DNA of 64,000 nt from Glossina fuscipes. Lineage: Eukaryota; Arthropoda; Insecta; Diptera; Glossinidae. Shown here in pieces: positions 24,779-38,139 of the stretch; positions within the stretch are counted from its first letter, which is position 1; every line of letters begins with the position of its first letter. The stretch is taken from the NCBI RefSeq assembly GCF_014805625.2, contig NW_023998525.1, positions 9,665 through 73,664 on the forward strand. The letters are read 5' to 3'. The notes under the pieces were generated by a model that did not search any database, had not been told where the DNA came from, and saw only the letters and a list, made by a program, of their open reading frames with translations. The position numbers were made by a program, and so were the translations under genes.

Positions 24779-26685
24779 ACAAAAGGACGGAAGAAACTTA
24801 CTTATCTTATGAACAGATCCGGCCAATGATTTGCATTGGAAGACCCCTAAGTTGGTTCCGATTACCGTTTTGATTAAACAATTAGTGAGCATATATACAT
24901 ATCATTAATCATATTATATTAAATACAAAAGCGAAACAAATTAAATATATACGGCATATACATGGAATAAGTACTATGAAGAACACGGCTTGCCGATTGT
25001 GTGCTGCTGCGAATTATGATGTAAGCATTATAGTTAATGAAGATAATTATGTAGTTTATGGCGTAACGATAACTGGAAGTTGTGCATATTTTTTATTATT
25101 ACTGCCTCTTATATCTTTATACTAACTGCATTGTAATGGTATTGTGCTTTAATTGTAGAGATACACCAGCTTGTCTATAGCTGTTGATTGTATTTAAATC
25201 CTTCCCCCTTTATTTTCGTTTGGCTTTTTCTTGGAAATTTTCACTACATTCTTTCAGGCTACACATTCATTTTCTTGCATTTTTTATATAATATATCCAC
25301 TAACTTTTGTTTGTTTTCTCCTTTTCAATTTCACTCAAAGTCAGCGCTCGCTCTTATTAAAGAATGCGGGCAAGTAGAGAATTTATATATTTGTTTGAGG
25401 TACATGGTTGAGGTACATGTTTGAGATAAAACCTATGCTAACGCACAAATTTTCATGCGATTAAAATTCTATAAACTCCTAAATGAAAGAGAGAGATAGA
25501 TAAAGAAAGAGAAAACGAGAGATTTGAAAAACAGGAATGAAAGGATTGAAGAAATTCAAATTGTTCTTTTCTTCACTTGAAAACATATATGCAATGAAAT
25601 TGTTATGACCACTATCGCTTGCTTTCACAGAAACGGATTCGAGAGCACTTTGTTCACCAGCAAACGTATTCTGAGCAACATCATAGAGACGTACCAACGC
25701 TTAAGTATTGTCGCTCTTGTGGCTTAACGAGCATGTGTTGTAGGAAAATTTGCGGACGAAAAGCTTAATTGTGATTGTTATTGGTAGTGCTGGTGTTGGA
25801 ATACGGGATAAGAAACAAAGTGATAAAAAGTATGCACAGAAAATACAGTGGTTTGTCCTAAGACTAGTGAGTGGTCACAATGTTACCTTGACCAGAATGT
25901 CATTTATTGCTATAGATCAACGCCTCCAAACAATACCACAAGGAATGGGCCGAACGTGTTAGAACAAAATCGTTTAAATTACAGTCAAATTTGGAATTAC
26001 GGTCACATTCTATTAGAGATAAATGTGTTTTCGATAAACGTTCCTGTCCCATCTATGTAACGGCCACTGTTTACAATCGTGGAACCTCCGCGGTCTTTCT
26101 AACGAAGAAATGAACATCGACCAAGCGAACAGTCCGAAAAGCACAAATGGTCAGTTCTGTGTAATGTAAAGTTTTCTCGTTATTTGTAAGATTGGCTTTA
26201 CACAATGGTAAACCATTCAGATGAAAATGAGCATTTTGACATTGTAGGCATACGCTTTGAAAATTTTTAGGTGACTTCCAAGTTCTTTTGTAAATTTATA
26301 ATCGATATTTTCGCTAACGGGAGAATGTTTACCACATACATTACACAGTTTGGTTAGACGGACAGATAAGCAGACTAAGATGCTTAGGTGCATTCCGAAT
26401 TTGATTGAATTCTTACTTCACCGCTTTATCAGAGTATTGGGCAAACTATTTCTTCCATTTTTTTCGTTAAATTACTGTAGTGTGATCGCATATCGTTATA
26501 TGCATCCACTTTGAAATGTAACAGAATTATGCGAATTCAGCATAATTCTTTTGCTAAAAGAAAAATAAAAATGATGTCACACTTCAACTGCGGGAGTATT
26601 GCATTTCGTAATGTAATACGATGCCAGGCGCCCCCCATCAAAACAATTATCATTTTTGTAGATGTAAGCATAATTTCGTATAAGA
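24779..26685. other. unassigned stretch
   Basis: No supported gene. At 24976-25020 (+) 'CRLCAAANYD' precedes a GTAAGC that resembles a splice donor; this is a possible but unconvincing micro-exon. Two overlapping 70-codon frames at 25750-26060 (+) show no family motif. Confidence 0.4.
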
Positions 26686-26689
26686 ACAT

Positions 26690-29078
26690 TGACACCGGTA
26701 TCTAGCTCCGTCTGTTGGTAGAGCGATTATATTCATGGACCTAGCTTACTGAGCCGCATGACAAAGAAAAAACACAAAAAAAAATAAAAATTCGAACCCA
26801 AAGACTAAGAGAATTTGAAAAGAAAGAAACAAAAAAACGGTGTGAGTCCGTTCTTGGAGTCGGTAGTCTGTCGTTCGTTCGTCCAGAGTTAGTCCGTCTG
26901 TATCTGCCCTATGTCCCCCTACAGTCCCCCACGCGTGCACCCCCTCATCACAATCCTGCTACAGCAGTAGTATATTCAGCCTTAGCCACTCATTGCGGCT
27001 TACATGTAAACCAGAACAATAAAAAGGATCGTTGTCAGCAGTTGAAGCAGCAGATCCAGTGGCGAAGTCGTTGCTTTTTGTCCAGCCGAACAGAACCGCT
27101 GCGCCTCCTTATCTTCCCTCCAATGAGCACCTTCTTCAGTGGTAGCAACGGCGAATGAGGTGGTCATAAGCAGACTATTCTTTGGTTAAACCGAGTTTTA
27201 TTTTTGTTTGCTCCAGAATTGATTCATTAACAATTTTTCTCAAACGTCACGTACTTTCACATTTTTCGCAACTTGGGAATCGAATTAATTTCTTTGAGAT
27301 CTTCCCCTTCTTCATTTCTGGATACACTTCATAGGCAATTTTACTAATACCTTTGTTTTCCTTTTTTTCATAAGTACTTCTAGCAAACCGTAGCAATAAA
27401 AACTGCAAATATTTTATTTCCACTGTTTATCGATTTATTATAAATTTTGACAATTTTTCCAAGCAACTTTTACACATTTCTTAACATTAGATGCTTAGAA
27501 AACCTCTTTCATTTATTTAGACAACCAAAAACAAAATTCAGTTTCAGTTTTGTTTTTCGATAATGCTTATTCACTTACTGCTGTTAGTGGTACATAAGTG
27601 TATGCATATTTAACTTATTTAAATGTCTATATATATATATATGTATTGTCTATTTCTCTTATCGCGTACAAGGTAATTCATTTGACGGCTGAATAATGGT
27701 ACAAAAGCCATCTAATACTTGAATTTACATACACACATCTACACAAGCCATTTTTTTAATATTTCTTACAAAGCGTTAATTTTAATATTTGCTAAATTTC
27801 ATTTGTTTATTTTCTTCGTTTAGGCGATCAAAAGAAAAAAGGAAAGTAAAGCAGCAGCAAAACTTTGAATCTTCGTCTCTTAAAAGCTTTCTTTAGTGCA
27901 TGCAGCTACTTTTTCTTAGGTCTCATCACTCACGAAACTAAGTTAGAGTGTACCGAACTCTCCCTTGCTTTTTCTCTTTCTTCGCTTACCCCTGTTCTCT
28001 CTTTTTCTCCTTTTTTTTTTTTGGTTAAAGCATCTGGCAACCGCGAACATGGACACGCAGAGGTCACTGAAAGTCATACGGGATTTATAGTTCTCTTCGC
28101 CGTTTTTTCTCCCTTTTTTTCTTTTCTGCTACTGTCCACGCATTCTAATGGCAAGAGTTGGCGTGTTCTATCGTCCAACTGAATAAACTGGACTCTGCAT
28201 GTCTGTATGTTCCTTTCGGTAACTAAGGGAAAGGGAGCACTTTCACAACACCTTTTTTTCCGCAGTTTCAGGATATATGTCACCACCGTATTATTTACAA
28301 TTTTTTTTATGAATAAATTTTGCTTATCGACCTTTTTAGCATTTAACGCGATTATTTATATAAAAATTTGTGCATATCCGTAGTAATATTTGTGTATGTT
28401 TAACTATCAGGCTTTATTTCTTTTTCTTTCAGTTGCTTACAATTTCCTTTTAAAACTTTTCCAATTCTTCGTTTACAACAAAACACAATTTCTTTTATTT
28501 ATCCCTTAGGAGTTCATGTAATATCCTTTACGTTTACCGGTTCTTATTAACACATCCAAAAAAAAAATTTATGTTACTCGTAAATATCGATCTTTTCATT
28601 GAACAGAATAAGTTTAAGCTAAACTTTAGCTCGAACCGTAATTAATTCAACTTTTTTTCTTTTCCTAGTTTTAGTACATTTAATTTTTTTCTTTCGTCTT
28701 CTCTTTTTTTCTTTAAGTTGATGTATTTTACGGACACAACATAACGAAACATATGCGGGTGTTTTGACTTTTTTATTAACCATAAATTTTTTCGAGATAA
28801 CTCAGAACCTTTCTGTTGCATTGTCAAAACCAGACTCTCCCCAGCAAACAAATCAATCAAACCCTAAACCTAATCTCTTTGCATGATTTATTATTTTTCC
28901 TCTTTCTTTTCTTTTTCTTTTGCGTTGGCTACTTAGCGGCTAGCCGCTATTGTGCAAAAAAAAAAGTAACAAACCGCAAAATCACGCGATTTTGCATAAC
29001 AGGATGCCATTATTGCTACATTTTCGGCAAACATAGACCGACTGACACCCTTCCCTAAATTTGTTCGCGGACGTTACA
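26690..29078 (+). mobile_element. long solo LTR, family L2, copy 1
   Basis: The left end (TGACACCGG, 26690) and right end (GACGTTACA, ending 29078) match the ends of the better copy at 50026-52552. Shared internal landmarks include the 'tgacaaagaaaaa' and 'gtccgtctgt' blocks and 'tagccactcattg' on the left. On the right are a stem-loop GCAAAATC-ACGC-GATTTTGC (28976-28995), 'accgactgacaccct' and 'aaatttgttcgcgg'. A perfect 14-bp palindrome AGCGGCTAGCCGCT lies at 28935-28948. Flanks are ACAT and ACTT, a possible decayed 4-bp duplication. It is about 2.4 kb long and non-coding. All open frames inside are low-complexity. Confidence 0.65.
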
Positions 29079-30110
29079 ACTTATGTATAAATACCCGAGT
29101 AAAAACTGAAAAAAGTAATTGTTTTTATGCAGTTAAATCAAAGCGTATCAACCCGCTGTTATAACGAAAGGCGTTCTATCCGCCTTGTAAATTTAGTTTG
29201 GAACTGTCTCATGTCGAGCTTAATTGGCATTTTTAAGAGACAGCTCGACTTGGCGCACTGAAGCCGAGCAGCATAGGGAGATATGCCAACAACACTTGAT
29301 CACACTTTGGAAAGATAGCTAGGGAATCTTTCCAATAAGCAGATTATTTGTGCACGCTAACATTTTCCTTTACAATGTATACTTAATGGGGTCTCTGATG
29401 CTTTAGCAAATGAATTTTTTTTTTTTTTCATTTTGCGCTGTATACAACCTCGTACTTCTATTTCTTATATCAATATTTAACAAATATTTTTAAACGTTAA
29501 CGTCTCATAGACAGAAAGACGGGGGGCAAACTGTTTAGATTTTTATAGTGATGAAGAATATGTATTTTTATGGTGTCTTCTTGGTCTCTTGGTGTCAAAT
29601 GTTTTGACAAAATGGATGTGCTCCTCTTCCTTCGGTTATGGATATAAAATCAAATATTTTCTATTAAAAAAGTCATTTGAAAGGACCAAGAACATTTTAT
29701 CGAACACTGATTGTTAGTGTCTATTTCGTGTTAATGTCTACTCATCTTGAAAAGTTGTAAGTAAGCGTAAACTTGTATTTTTTTATTCCTTGAAAGAATA
29801 TTGATTTTTAAGCAAATAGCAGAAAAATTCTGTGACTAACAGTCCAAAATAGACTTTATTTCCTTCGCTTAAGATTTCTGCACGCACCGGTTGTACTTTA
29901 TCAATTAGATATCGACTTTCATTAAAGTCAATTGTGTGAATTCTCGAATAACATGAGTTACACTACTCAATCACGCGAGATTTCCTTGAAAAGATCCTTG
30001 GGATGCCTGTTTACTGTAATGTCACTTTCTGGAAAGGTTCCCTATTTTTAGATTACATTTATTGGAGTTTAACGTCCCGACGATATGGTGATTTCCCAAC
30101 AAAACAATTT
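29079..30110. other. unassigned stretch
   Basis: No gene or recognisable repeat. There is a local T-run at 29419-29430. Confidence 0.45.
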
Positions 30111-30113
30111 CGA

Positions 30114-30142
30114 CTTCCGTATTATTATTAATAATACGGAAG
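30114..30142. repeat. perfect inverted repeat (13-bp arms, 3-nt loop)
   Basis: CTTCCGTATTATT, then ATT, then AATAATACGGAAG: both arms pair without mismatch. No neighbouring gene suggests a function. It may be a recent palindromic slip or a fold-back remnant. Confidence 0.85.
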
Positions 30143-30419
30143 CGTATTCATTTAAATCTCATCTTTTAGTAGAACAATTAACTTTTACTTTGTTTCCCGT
30201 ACACGCTTTAAAAATACGTCCATGTTTTACAGTTGAGTTTAACTGACTGGTTAGAACGAGAGGGAATTTTACCATTGTCGGGGATATTTGTATTTATTGA
30301 AATTTGGTCACATCTGGGAATAAGCGTCTGCATTTGTTTACAATTGAGGATAATTCAAAGAGTCAGTTTGTATTTGTTAACAGTTTTTTTTATTTTTCTT
30401 TCGTTAACCGATATAATTC

Positions 30420-30595
30420 GCAGACTCGACCATTTAATTACTCTCATAAGTCGCCAAATTTTTTAGAAGCAATTGTATGTAGCAGACTCGCTCATTTACT
30501 TACTCTCATAAGTGCCAAATTTCTTAGAAACCATTGTATGTAGCAGACTCGCTCATTTAATTACTCTCATAAGTCACCAAATTTATAAGAAGTAT
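30420..30595. repeat. tandem repeat, 61-62 bp x about 3
   Basis: Units start 'gcagactcg' at 30420, 30482 and 30543 and continue 'catttaattactctcataagt..ccaaatttcttagaa'. Open frames across it are by-products of the repeat. Confidence 0.9.
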
Positions 30596-30599
30596 TAAA

Positions 30600-31355
30600 A
30601 AGTAACAATGAATAAATTACTCAGTTTTTTTTTCCACAGCATCATCGCCAACATCACATTTTTAACCCCCACGCTTGCTTTGGCTTCTCTCTCCACGTCT
30701 AAGTTGGTAAACGCCTTAGTGAGCATGGATTGCAGTAAAACGCAAACTACTGTTTCTCTTTTTATAATTTTTCTCTTTTTTTTTAATATTATTGGATTAT
30801 TAAAAAGAAGGCATTTTAGCGGTGTTCATTGCAAGTTTTATTGCTCTTTCGTAAAGAACAATAGTAACAGGTAAGAATGCTATATTCGGCAGGGCTAGAA
30901 TATCGCAAATCCACCATGTGAACGGTTGGTCCACTTAAGGTTTTAATGTCTAAAAAGCGGATTTTTTCCAAACGCTTTATGTTTTAACCGTCCAAGTTAG
31001 TTAATGTATAACTAACACACTCTATCGCATTCTTATCTCCAAATCCTTTATATGATACATCGAAAGTATTTTTAAGAAAACATTTAGCCAATAGGTCGGG
31101 GCGACCACTACAATCTATTTTCAACTAACACACATAGCTTCTCGCATTATTCTGTTAGGTCTTTTTACGCCATACCAATATCGCTGGTATTATTGAGAAA
31201 AACCTAATCCACCAGGTCGCGGTGTTCTACCACACTCACTGCAGAATTAATCCACTTCTAGGCAGATTTACGAAATATACAAAATTGTTTTAAACTATCT
31301 GTCTTGTTTGGTAAATAAGCATATAACTTTAAAAAGTGAAAAAATAAAAAATAAC
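30600..31355. other. unassigned stretch
   Basis: I see no supported gene. An 88-codon frame at 30608-30874 (+) is hydrophobic and low-complexity, with no recognisable family. Confidence 0.4.
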
Positions 31356-31359
31356 TTGT

Positions 31360-31790
31360 AACTTTTTGTGGGCACGGCCGATTTTTTCCGTTTTTGCACG
31401 TAAAGAGTAGAGTGCTTCGTAACGTAAATGTGGAAAATTTCGGCCTTCTAACTTTTATAATTTCTGAGTACCGCGCAAAAATGCACAAATTTTTGTTAAG
31501 AAAATCGGAGTTGCGCTCGATTTAGACTCCATTACGAGCTCCTAGTCTAACCATTGTATCCCATTTTCAATATCAACCTGCAAGCAAAAACTTCCAAAGT
31601 TTCTAGCGAATTCGAAGTTGACATCTTTATTTTTGCGACCAAAAGAGCGTCAACACTACAGAAACGGACAGACTTGGTTTAGTCAATTCAGAATTTCACA
31701 CTGATTAAAAATATACATAATTGATAATCTCTAATTGAGGATCTCTAAGAATTCCTTTTGGATGTTACATACATTACGAAAAAATAAGTT
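31360..31790 (+). repeat. dispersed fly-type repeat R3 ('acggacagac' signature)
   Basis: It contains 'gtgggcacggccgatttttt' near 31367, 'acggacagacttgg' near 31664 and 'ttcagaatttcacactgatta' near 31687. These occur in the same order as in a non-coding repeat common in fly genomes. A related block with 'ggacagacagagggaca' lies at 37730-38125. I cannot name its class with confidence. It is non-coding. Confidence 0.5.
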
Positions 31791-31969
31791 TATAAGATTG
31801 GTAGATAGCACAATAACAATTTAGAAATTCTTTTTTAATGTAAGACTTGCTTCAGCAGCGATTTTGTAATAAATTCTTGTCTGCAAATTCTGATATAAAC
31901 GCAAATAGAAGAAAATGTCTTTATTTAATCAACCACATTTTATGCTATAACACGCACAATAACTAAAAG

Positions 31970-32340
31970 GTAAAAACATTATAGTCGGACAAGGCCGACA
32001 ATTACATATCCTACACCATATTCTCTACCAAAATTCTTATTTTTACTATAGAACACAAAAATTATATCTTGTTTCTCTATAAAGGCATATTTTTCGTGTG
32101 CGTATTTCTGATGAAGCGGGCCCAACTCGCAATCTAATGTAATCAAAAATTTAATCTTTACATAGAGCAGGATCCAAAAATAGGCGTAGATGGTCCAAAG
32201 TTTGTAGCTCATTTTTGTATGAAATTACTACTTTTCATATATTCGCAACTATTTCTCTGTACCAGGGATTATTTTTCATACATACGCAATTATTTCTCTG
32301 TCCTAGGGATATTATTTCATTATTTCATGTTCTACGCAAG
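31970..32340 (+). repeat. dispersed repeat R3, left-end copy
   Basis: The start 'ttatagtcggacaaggccga' and the later 'atccaaaaataggcgtagatggtcc' match 56515-56600 ('ttatggtcgggcaagaccaa', 'ggtccaaaaaataggccaagatgg'). A short tandem duplication of about 40 bp (ttttcata..tacgcaa.tatttctctgt) lies at about 32234-32315. Confidence 0.55.
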
Positions 32341-33285
32341 GAAGCAAGTCAAAAAAAAGATCTGAGTAAATAAACCTAATATATAAAAAGTTGCAAACAG
32401 TAATTAGCGGGAAAACTAAAATTCCTAAAATCCATTGACCAAACTTAAAAAATGGGTGTTTGGCTTCGTAGCTTTACTTCAAAAATTTCCTAAAAAAATT
32501 ATGAACAATTTCAATGCTAGTCCGAATTAACAAGACGTATCTCCTTTACTTTTCATTTTGTTTTTGACTGGCGAAGCTCTCAAAGAGAAGATTCGGGTAT
32601 GTTAGATAATTGCTTTCGCGGCTTCAATACGTGATGATCAGAGTGGCAGATCTTACCAAGAAAATAGTATTCTTTGTTAAATAAATTACAGATTGCTTAG
32701 TAAGTGGGTCTTCTGGCAGAGCAGTAGAATATACAACAATGAAATAGGGACATGTTCATCCATGCAACTGTCCGCTCATAATTTGAATTATTCCTCGTCC
32801 GTAGTCCTGAAACATATAATTTCTTCTTTCTAATGTGTTTTACAAACATAAACCTCTTGTCGTTTTCCACTGACCTAGACGTTGTAGCGTATAAACAAAT
32901 ATTTTCTCTTATATGCTTTTTACATGAATTGCGATTGCAACATACATACGCTTTGTTTTTTAGCATTATTTAGTTATATATTTCTTTTACAACATATCTC
33001 AAATTGTATTTATTTCTCTTGGCTGTACACAAAAATGCATTTTGTTCATTACATTTTGTGTGCGTTACTTTGATTACTCTGTCGCCTATATGCCCGTTTA
33101 GGCATGTCACATTTTTCTCCCCAAATGGAAAATAAAATCAAATACAAAGGAAACGGTTTATTCAATTTACTTGTATTGTAGACGACTCGAAAATTTTTGG
33201 CAGTTAGTTATGCAATATAATGCTTTTAACTTAATAAACGGACAAGGCGGATAGATCAAGTAAGTGGTAATGATCGTTAAAAATT
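32341..33285. other. unassigned stretch
   Basis: No supported coding sequence. The 89-codon minus frame at 32697-32966 has no recognisable motif. Confidence 0.4.
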
Positions 33286-33292
33286 TTACACA

Positions 33293-34950
33293 TTAACAGG
33301 AACGGATTGAACAACTCTCAATTGGTTGGACTTTGTGGTGCAAGAGCACAAAGTGTCTTGAATCCTTAATGGGAATGTAAATATTAATAAGTTCCGATAA
33401 AGCCGGAGAAACAAGCTCTTCTTTCATTAGCTTAAAGGCGAAGATTACACCTAACATTTCGCGCCTTTCTGGAAGTGGATCCCATCCAAAATCTCGCAAA
33501 GCAAACATCAAGAACACCCGTTGAACTGACTGCAAGAGATGAAAATAGCGTCTATAACTAGGAAGACAAATTACAAATGAGTATTCAAGATTTGTTCTAA
33601 CTAAAAATGTATACAAGCACTTCGTACCTTGGTAATGTATTGGTCAATGAATTTTTTAGACCATCTCTTTATAAACCCTAAACATTTATTACCTGAAACT
33701 TCGATATGAATACCAAACTTGAGTTTTGATTCGAAAACATCTCCATCATCTCGTTGATTGCACACTATAAACATAGGTTCTCAAGACCAGACTGAAGAAC
33801 TTTAATACCATGCGTTGAGCCGACGGAGAGGGAAAGTTTAATGTCGTCTGCAAACATTAAAACACGGGAAGGCTGAATAAACTCAGGAAGGTCATTCACA
33901 TGCAAAATTAATAAAAGTGAGTCAAAATGACTGCCCTGAGAAACAGCCTATGATCAAATCCGCCAGAGCAGACGGAATGCCATTAGAACCAGTATAGTTG
34001 GAAGGTTCGAAAGTTGGCAATGCCATAAATATTTCTTCTTCGGAAAAGGACTTAGACGAATAATTTCCAAACAAACTTATCGAATAATTATCGGATAATT
34101 ATCGGACGAAATACTTCAACATAAGTGTAGACTTTACGAAAAAAACCCGCCAAAAAGGTCAGTTATTACGCACGCATCGGATTATTCGTAATTTCTCAAG
34201 CTCATAACGGAAGGAAATGCTGCTACTTTTTGTTATTGATAATCACTTGATTACTCGGTCCATTGCCAACGACACAACCTACGCCCAACAAGAACGGTGG
34301 ATAATGAATATCTCCCGGCGAAACAACGGGATAAGATAAAGATGTGGATCGAAACAAAGATATATTAGTATCCCAGCAAAAAACCAAGCCAAGCAGCTTA
34401 TTACTTACAGTAAAGATGTTGTTAAACTAAAAAAGATCTGACCTATGGACAGAAAGAAACACTTTGTAAATTAATGGATATGAAAAGAGAATATAAAAAT
34501 AAAGATCGTCGTTAAGAATCCATGAAAAATTGGAGAGATTAAAATCACCTGTCGCTGGCAAATTATCACTGGGCTTGAGGCGTAATATTTCATATATACA
34601 TATATTATGAAGTAATATTTTTGATCAGAGACAAATGCCACAAAACCACATTATCAGACGCTGGAGGTATGTAAGAGCATGTAACGTATACATTGCAAGC
34701 GTACAGTTTTATTTTAACGCCCACAAACTCAACAGTTGTAGGCGCGGAAGGACTACCCGTAGATGAAAGTAAGCAATGATTGCTAAAGATCTCAAACTCG
34801 TAGTAAAAAATCTCACCGTCAAATATTCCTAGCTTAAGCCAGGTTTTTGCAAATGCTATAACAACCTGGATTTAACCGGATAAACACACGTTCTGCGTAG
34901 CTTCATATTGAGACCAGTTTACTTTTTGCCTGCTGAACTCACTGCTCGAA
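33293..34950 (-). mobile_element. CR1/Jockey-group LINE E (ORF2 relic)
   Basis: This is a LINE distinct from copies A-D. On the minus strand, 5' to 3', it shows endonuclease pieces 'FAKTWLKLGIFDGEIFYYEF' (about 34850) and 'VEFVGVKIKLYACNVYVTCS' (about 34700). RT start pieces are 'SFSEEEIFMALPTFEPSNY' and 'GSNGIPSAL' (33970-34060). After a deletion come 'SQGSHFDSLL' and 'LMFADDIKLS' (the catalytic A/M-x-DD box, about 33860), 'LGFIKRWSKKF', and a C-terminal open frame at 33293-33616 with 'FALRDFGWDPLPERREML'. The palm motif between finger and YADD is mostly deleted. Several stops are present. It abuts a BEL/Pao integrase piece at about 34950. Confidence 0.75.
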
Positions 34951-34954
34951 TATC

Positions 34955-35265
34955 ACCGAAGCGGTATTCCTTTGACGGCGTAAAAGTTCTTCAACAAAAA
35001 GGTGAAGTTTAGCCATTTTGAGGTGCATGTTGAGACAATGGATTCTTGTGCGGCTTTAGAATAAATTGAATCAGTTAGCTCTGGAAGTTTATTCCTAGCA
35101 GTAGAAATTTAGCTCCAAGTCGCATTTTCGCAGTATATGTTTTAACGACGTCCTACTCTCCCGATATATTTCTTCAGTGCATCAATGAAAACGTCAGTGG
35201 ACAAATAGCTCGCAACGTAGAGCTTGTGTTGCCAAAGAGTAAAATAAAAGTTTCTTATATGTATA
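34955..35265 (-). pseudogene. BEL/Pao integrase core relic
   Basis: Minus-strand translation gives 'YVASYLSTDVFIDALKKYIG', the BEL/Pao integrase block (compare 'DLTTDAFIAALKRF'), and then 'NKLPELTDSIYSKAAQESIV' followed by 'STCTSKWLNFTFL'. The Asp of the 'YSDNGTNF' box is decayed to 'YCENAT'. It may be the 3' continuation of the BEL/Pao relic at 38140-39370 on the same strand, now separated by about 2.9 kb of other sequence. LINE E follows directly. Confidence 0.65.
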
Positions 35266-37725
35266 ATTCTTATAAGTAAAAGAATAACAACAACAAAAAA
35301 ATTATATTATTAGAAAATGCTAATCTTCCGTAATTTAGTCCATAAAGGCATGGCAAAAGCAAGTGAGAACATTATGTTTGAGCGACGTCCACTATTACAT
35401 ACCCTACAGCACTTCGCCTAGTACACTTGTTTGCTCGTTTTGGCAATAATACAACAAAAAGTACACATTACTTTCATGCCAAGCCACAATTTTTATGAAA
35501 GTCCGCACATTGGCAGGTTAGATTTTCTCTCCAAATAAGAGTTTGCGTTTCGTGATAGTGCCTATATAAGTGAGGGTCCGAAAAAAAACAGATCTATTTG
35601 ATCCAAATTACCTACCTTTAAAATTTTTAACTGAAACGCTCTTGTAAACTATTAAGATGCCATGAGATATCTTATATGGAGTGGGGCAAATTTTCATCAC
35701 AAAAAAAAAATTACCATTTAGGCTTTTTTGATACATAAGGTCTTAAGTAAGTCCAAAATCATTAAGGTAGACTTCTTTCTTTTTTTTAATATTATGAGCA
35801 AATTTTCTATACGAACGCTTGTAATGCGTGGTTCTGGAATTATAAATGTTTTGGGGTAGTTTATTTTTGCCGCGTCTTTCGGTAAGGAATATGGAGGAGA
35901 GCGATTGAGAAGCAAAGGCGTGCTGTTCCGAACGGAAAAGAAATATGTGAGATAGTTGCTTTGCAAAAATAGTTGGAAATTTATAATAAATCAATAGACA
36001 ACAGTGAAAAAACAATATGTACAATTTTTAAAAGGAAAATAGAAGTATTAGTATAGTAGTATAATTGCCTCTAAAATGAATCAAAAGAAAAAATTCATAA
36101 TGTTTGAAAAAAAACAGAATTGTTAATAAATTAATTCTTAAGCATACATGTAAGAATTCATTTTAAGTAAAGTAGAGTTTTAAAAGGAAAAATGTTTTAA
36201 TATATTCAATAAAGCCATTGCTTATTAGGATAAAAAAAGGGGAAAAGGAAAAGAAGCACGAAATTCTTATATACCCCAAAACTGCAAATTCCAAAAAAAA
36301 AAAAAAAAAAAGTGAAAAGCAACACAAAACGGGGAAAACTTCTTTTTAAATAATTGGTACATGTGTTTGTACTTAAAAGGGCTAAGCAAAATCTTTGTTG
36401 TTCTTCATACCATAAATTGATTAGCGTTGTTCTTTTATATATAAGCATCTAACATATAACACCTCCATTTTTACCATCAAAATGATCATCGCTGTAATCG
36501 CTGGCGTCATTTTTCTTGTGAACTAAAACACGGTTACGAAAACATTAAACTACTTGCAAGAGTGCAACCAGCAATCTAGTCAAATGTGTAAAAACAATTT
36601 TTTATTTTTTTTGCATACTGTTGGACACCTGTATATGTACGCATGATATGATTAAGAAAAGCATACAGACGATATATAAAAAAATTATTCGATAGGTGAT
36701 AATAATGGAGAATTAAATTTTATCTAAAGACTTGTAAACGGAGTGCTCGTATTGCATTTTTTTAAATATCTTTTAAATAATGAAGAAAGAGACTATGTGT
36801 TAAAGATAGATGCTAAACACTAACAAACAATTGCTTCGTATTCTGCAATTTCAGTCACTATCCACAAATCTGCAGACAAGTTTCTTGAAAATCAATTACT
36901 TTTCACAACTTAATAAATATTCCATGTAATAAACAAGAGGAAAATATGTAATTGTGAATCCTGGCTGATGCGGCATTTCAGTAATGTAAAGCAGTGAAAG
37001 ATTTGACGTGTAAATTTTGTTTATATTTAATAAGAAATTTTCAAAGATAATTTAAGTAACAAGTTATAAATCCATGTACATAGTGTGGCCACATTCATTT
37101 TTGAAGGCTATCAAAACAGCAAGAGTAAAAATTAAAAATAGGATGAGATTGAGATATAGTTTTTTTTTATACTAATACATAAAGCAAGTGTCACAATATT
37201 AGCCGTATTAAATAAAAAAAAAAATGCATATATAAGTAAAATTATAATATTGTAAAGACTAAAAATTCCTGGTATGAGTAGGGATTTTCCTGTCCAATTA
37301 ATTGCTGGGGTTAGCTCGCCGGATTGCCCAATATTACATATGAGCCACTTTCGTTTCCGTCCATCACCTATTTCGGAAAATTTAGGAAAATAGAAGAAGA
37401 GTTGAAAGACCCAGGGGTACAAGGGCTTCCCGTCTAGCAGGCCAGGTTATGTCCGTCTATGTGTGCGTTTGAGGGTAAGTCCGTACAGCTGTTTTAGTTG
37501 TAACAGTCTGAGGAGTGTCAGTTAGCCAAAAATTTGGAACATCTCCCACATCTCATGAACTAGCTAGCTCAGAAAAGGCACGTATATCGGTCACTTACGC
37601 CTTTAATGCTCCTAAAGTGTCACTTTCGAATTGTCTTCAAATTTAATGAGCTTTTAAAGACAGGAAGAACATAATCTAAAAAAAATTCTATTTTCGCAGG
37701 AACGGTTATATGAGAGGTGGTTAAA
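35266..37725. other. unassigned stretch
   Basis: About 2.5 kb with no supported gene. Minus-strand frames of 80-96 codons (35718-36024, 36206-36448, 37132-37422) show no family motif. A pure A-run of about 17 lies near 36294-36311. If the BEL/Pao pieces on either side belong together, this is inserted or decayed element sequence. Confidence 0.4.
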
Positions 37726-37729
37726 CACA

Positions 37730-38125
37730 TTGATTCAACCGACCCAAGTTTTCATACCAATTTAGAATGCCGAAATACTACTACTCACCCACTTTTACCG
37801 AGAAGTGTTAAAATTTGCAATTTTTTTTCCATATAACGACTATTCAGAACAGGGCGTTATGTGCGGAGTGGTCAAAAAAGTGTACCGATTCGGACCATTC
37901 TTAATAGCATTCGTCCTGGGGTCAAAATGTACCAAATGTCATCAAAATATCTCAACAATTATGACCTGTAGTTTGAACACAAATGTACATGGACAGACAG
38001 AGGGACAAGGTAGAAAATGATTCCAACTCGGTCGTTAATAAAAGGTGGGTCTACCTTAAGCTATTCTGGATTTTACATAGGTCCGCGCTAACTTAATCTA
38101 CCCTGCACCACAAGTGGTGTAAGGT
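37730..38125 (+). repeat. dispersed repeat R3, right-end copy
   Basis: 'cataccaatttagaatgccgaaatactac' and 'gcaattttttttccatata' recur at 56750-56840. The later part carries the 'acatggacagacagagggaca' signature and ends in a small inverted repeat 'accctgcaccacaagtggtgta' near 38100. Short open frames in it are accidental. Confidence 0.55.
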
Positions 38126-38139
38126 AAATGAACCTAATT

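Noticed and set aside
25750..26060. Two overlapping 70-codon frames, considered as an env or host-gene exon
   Set aside because: No conserved motif, no signal peptide, no neighbouring element with which they would fit.
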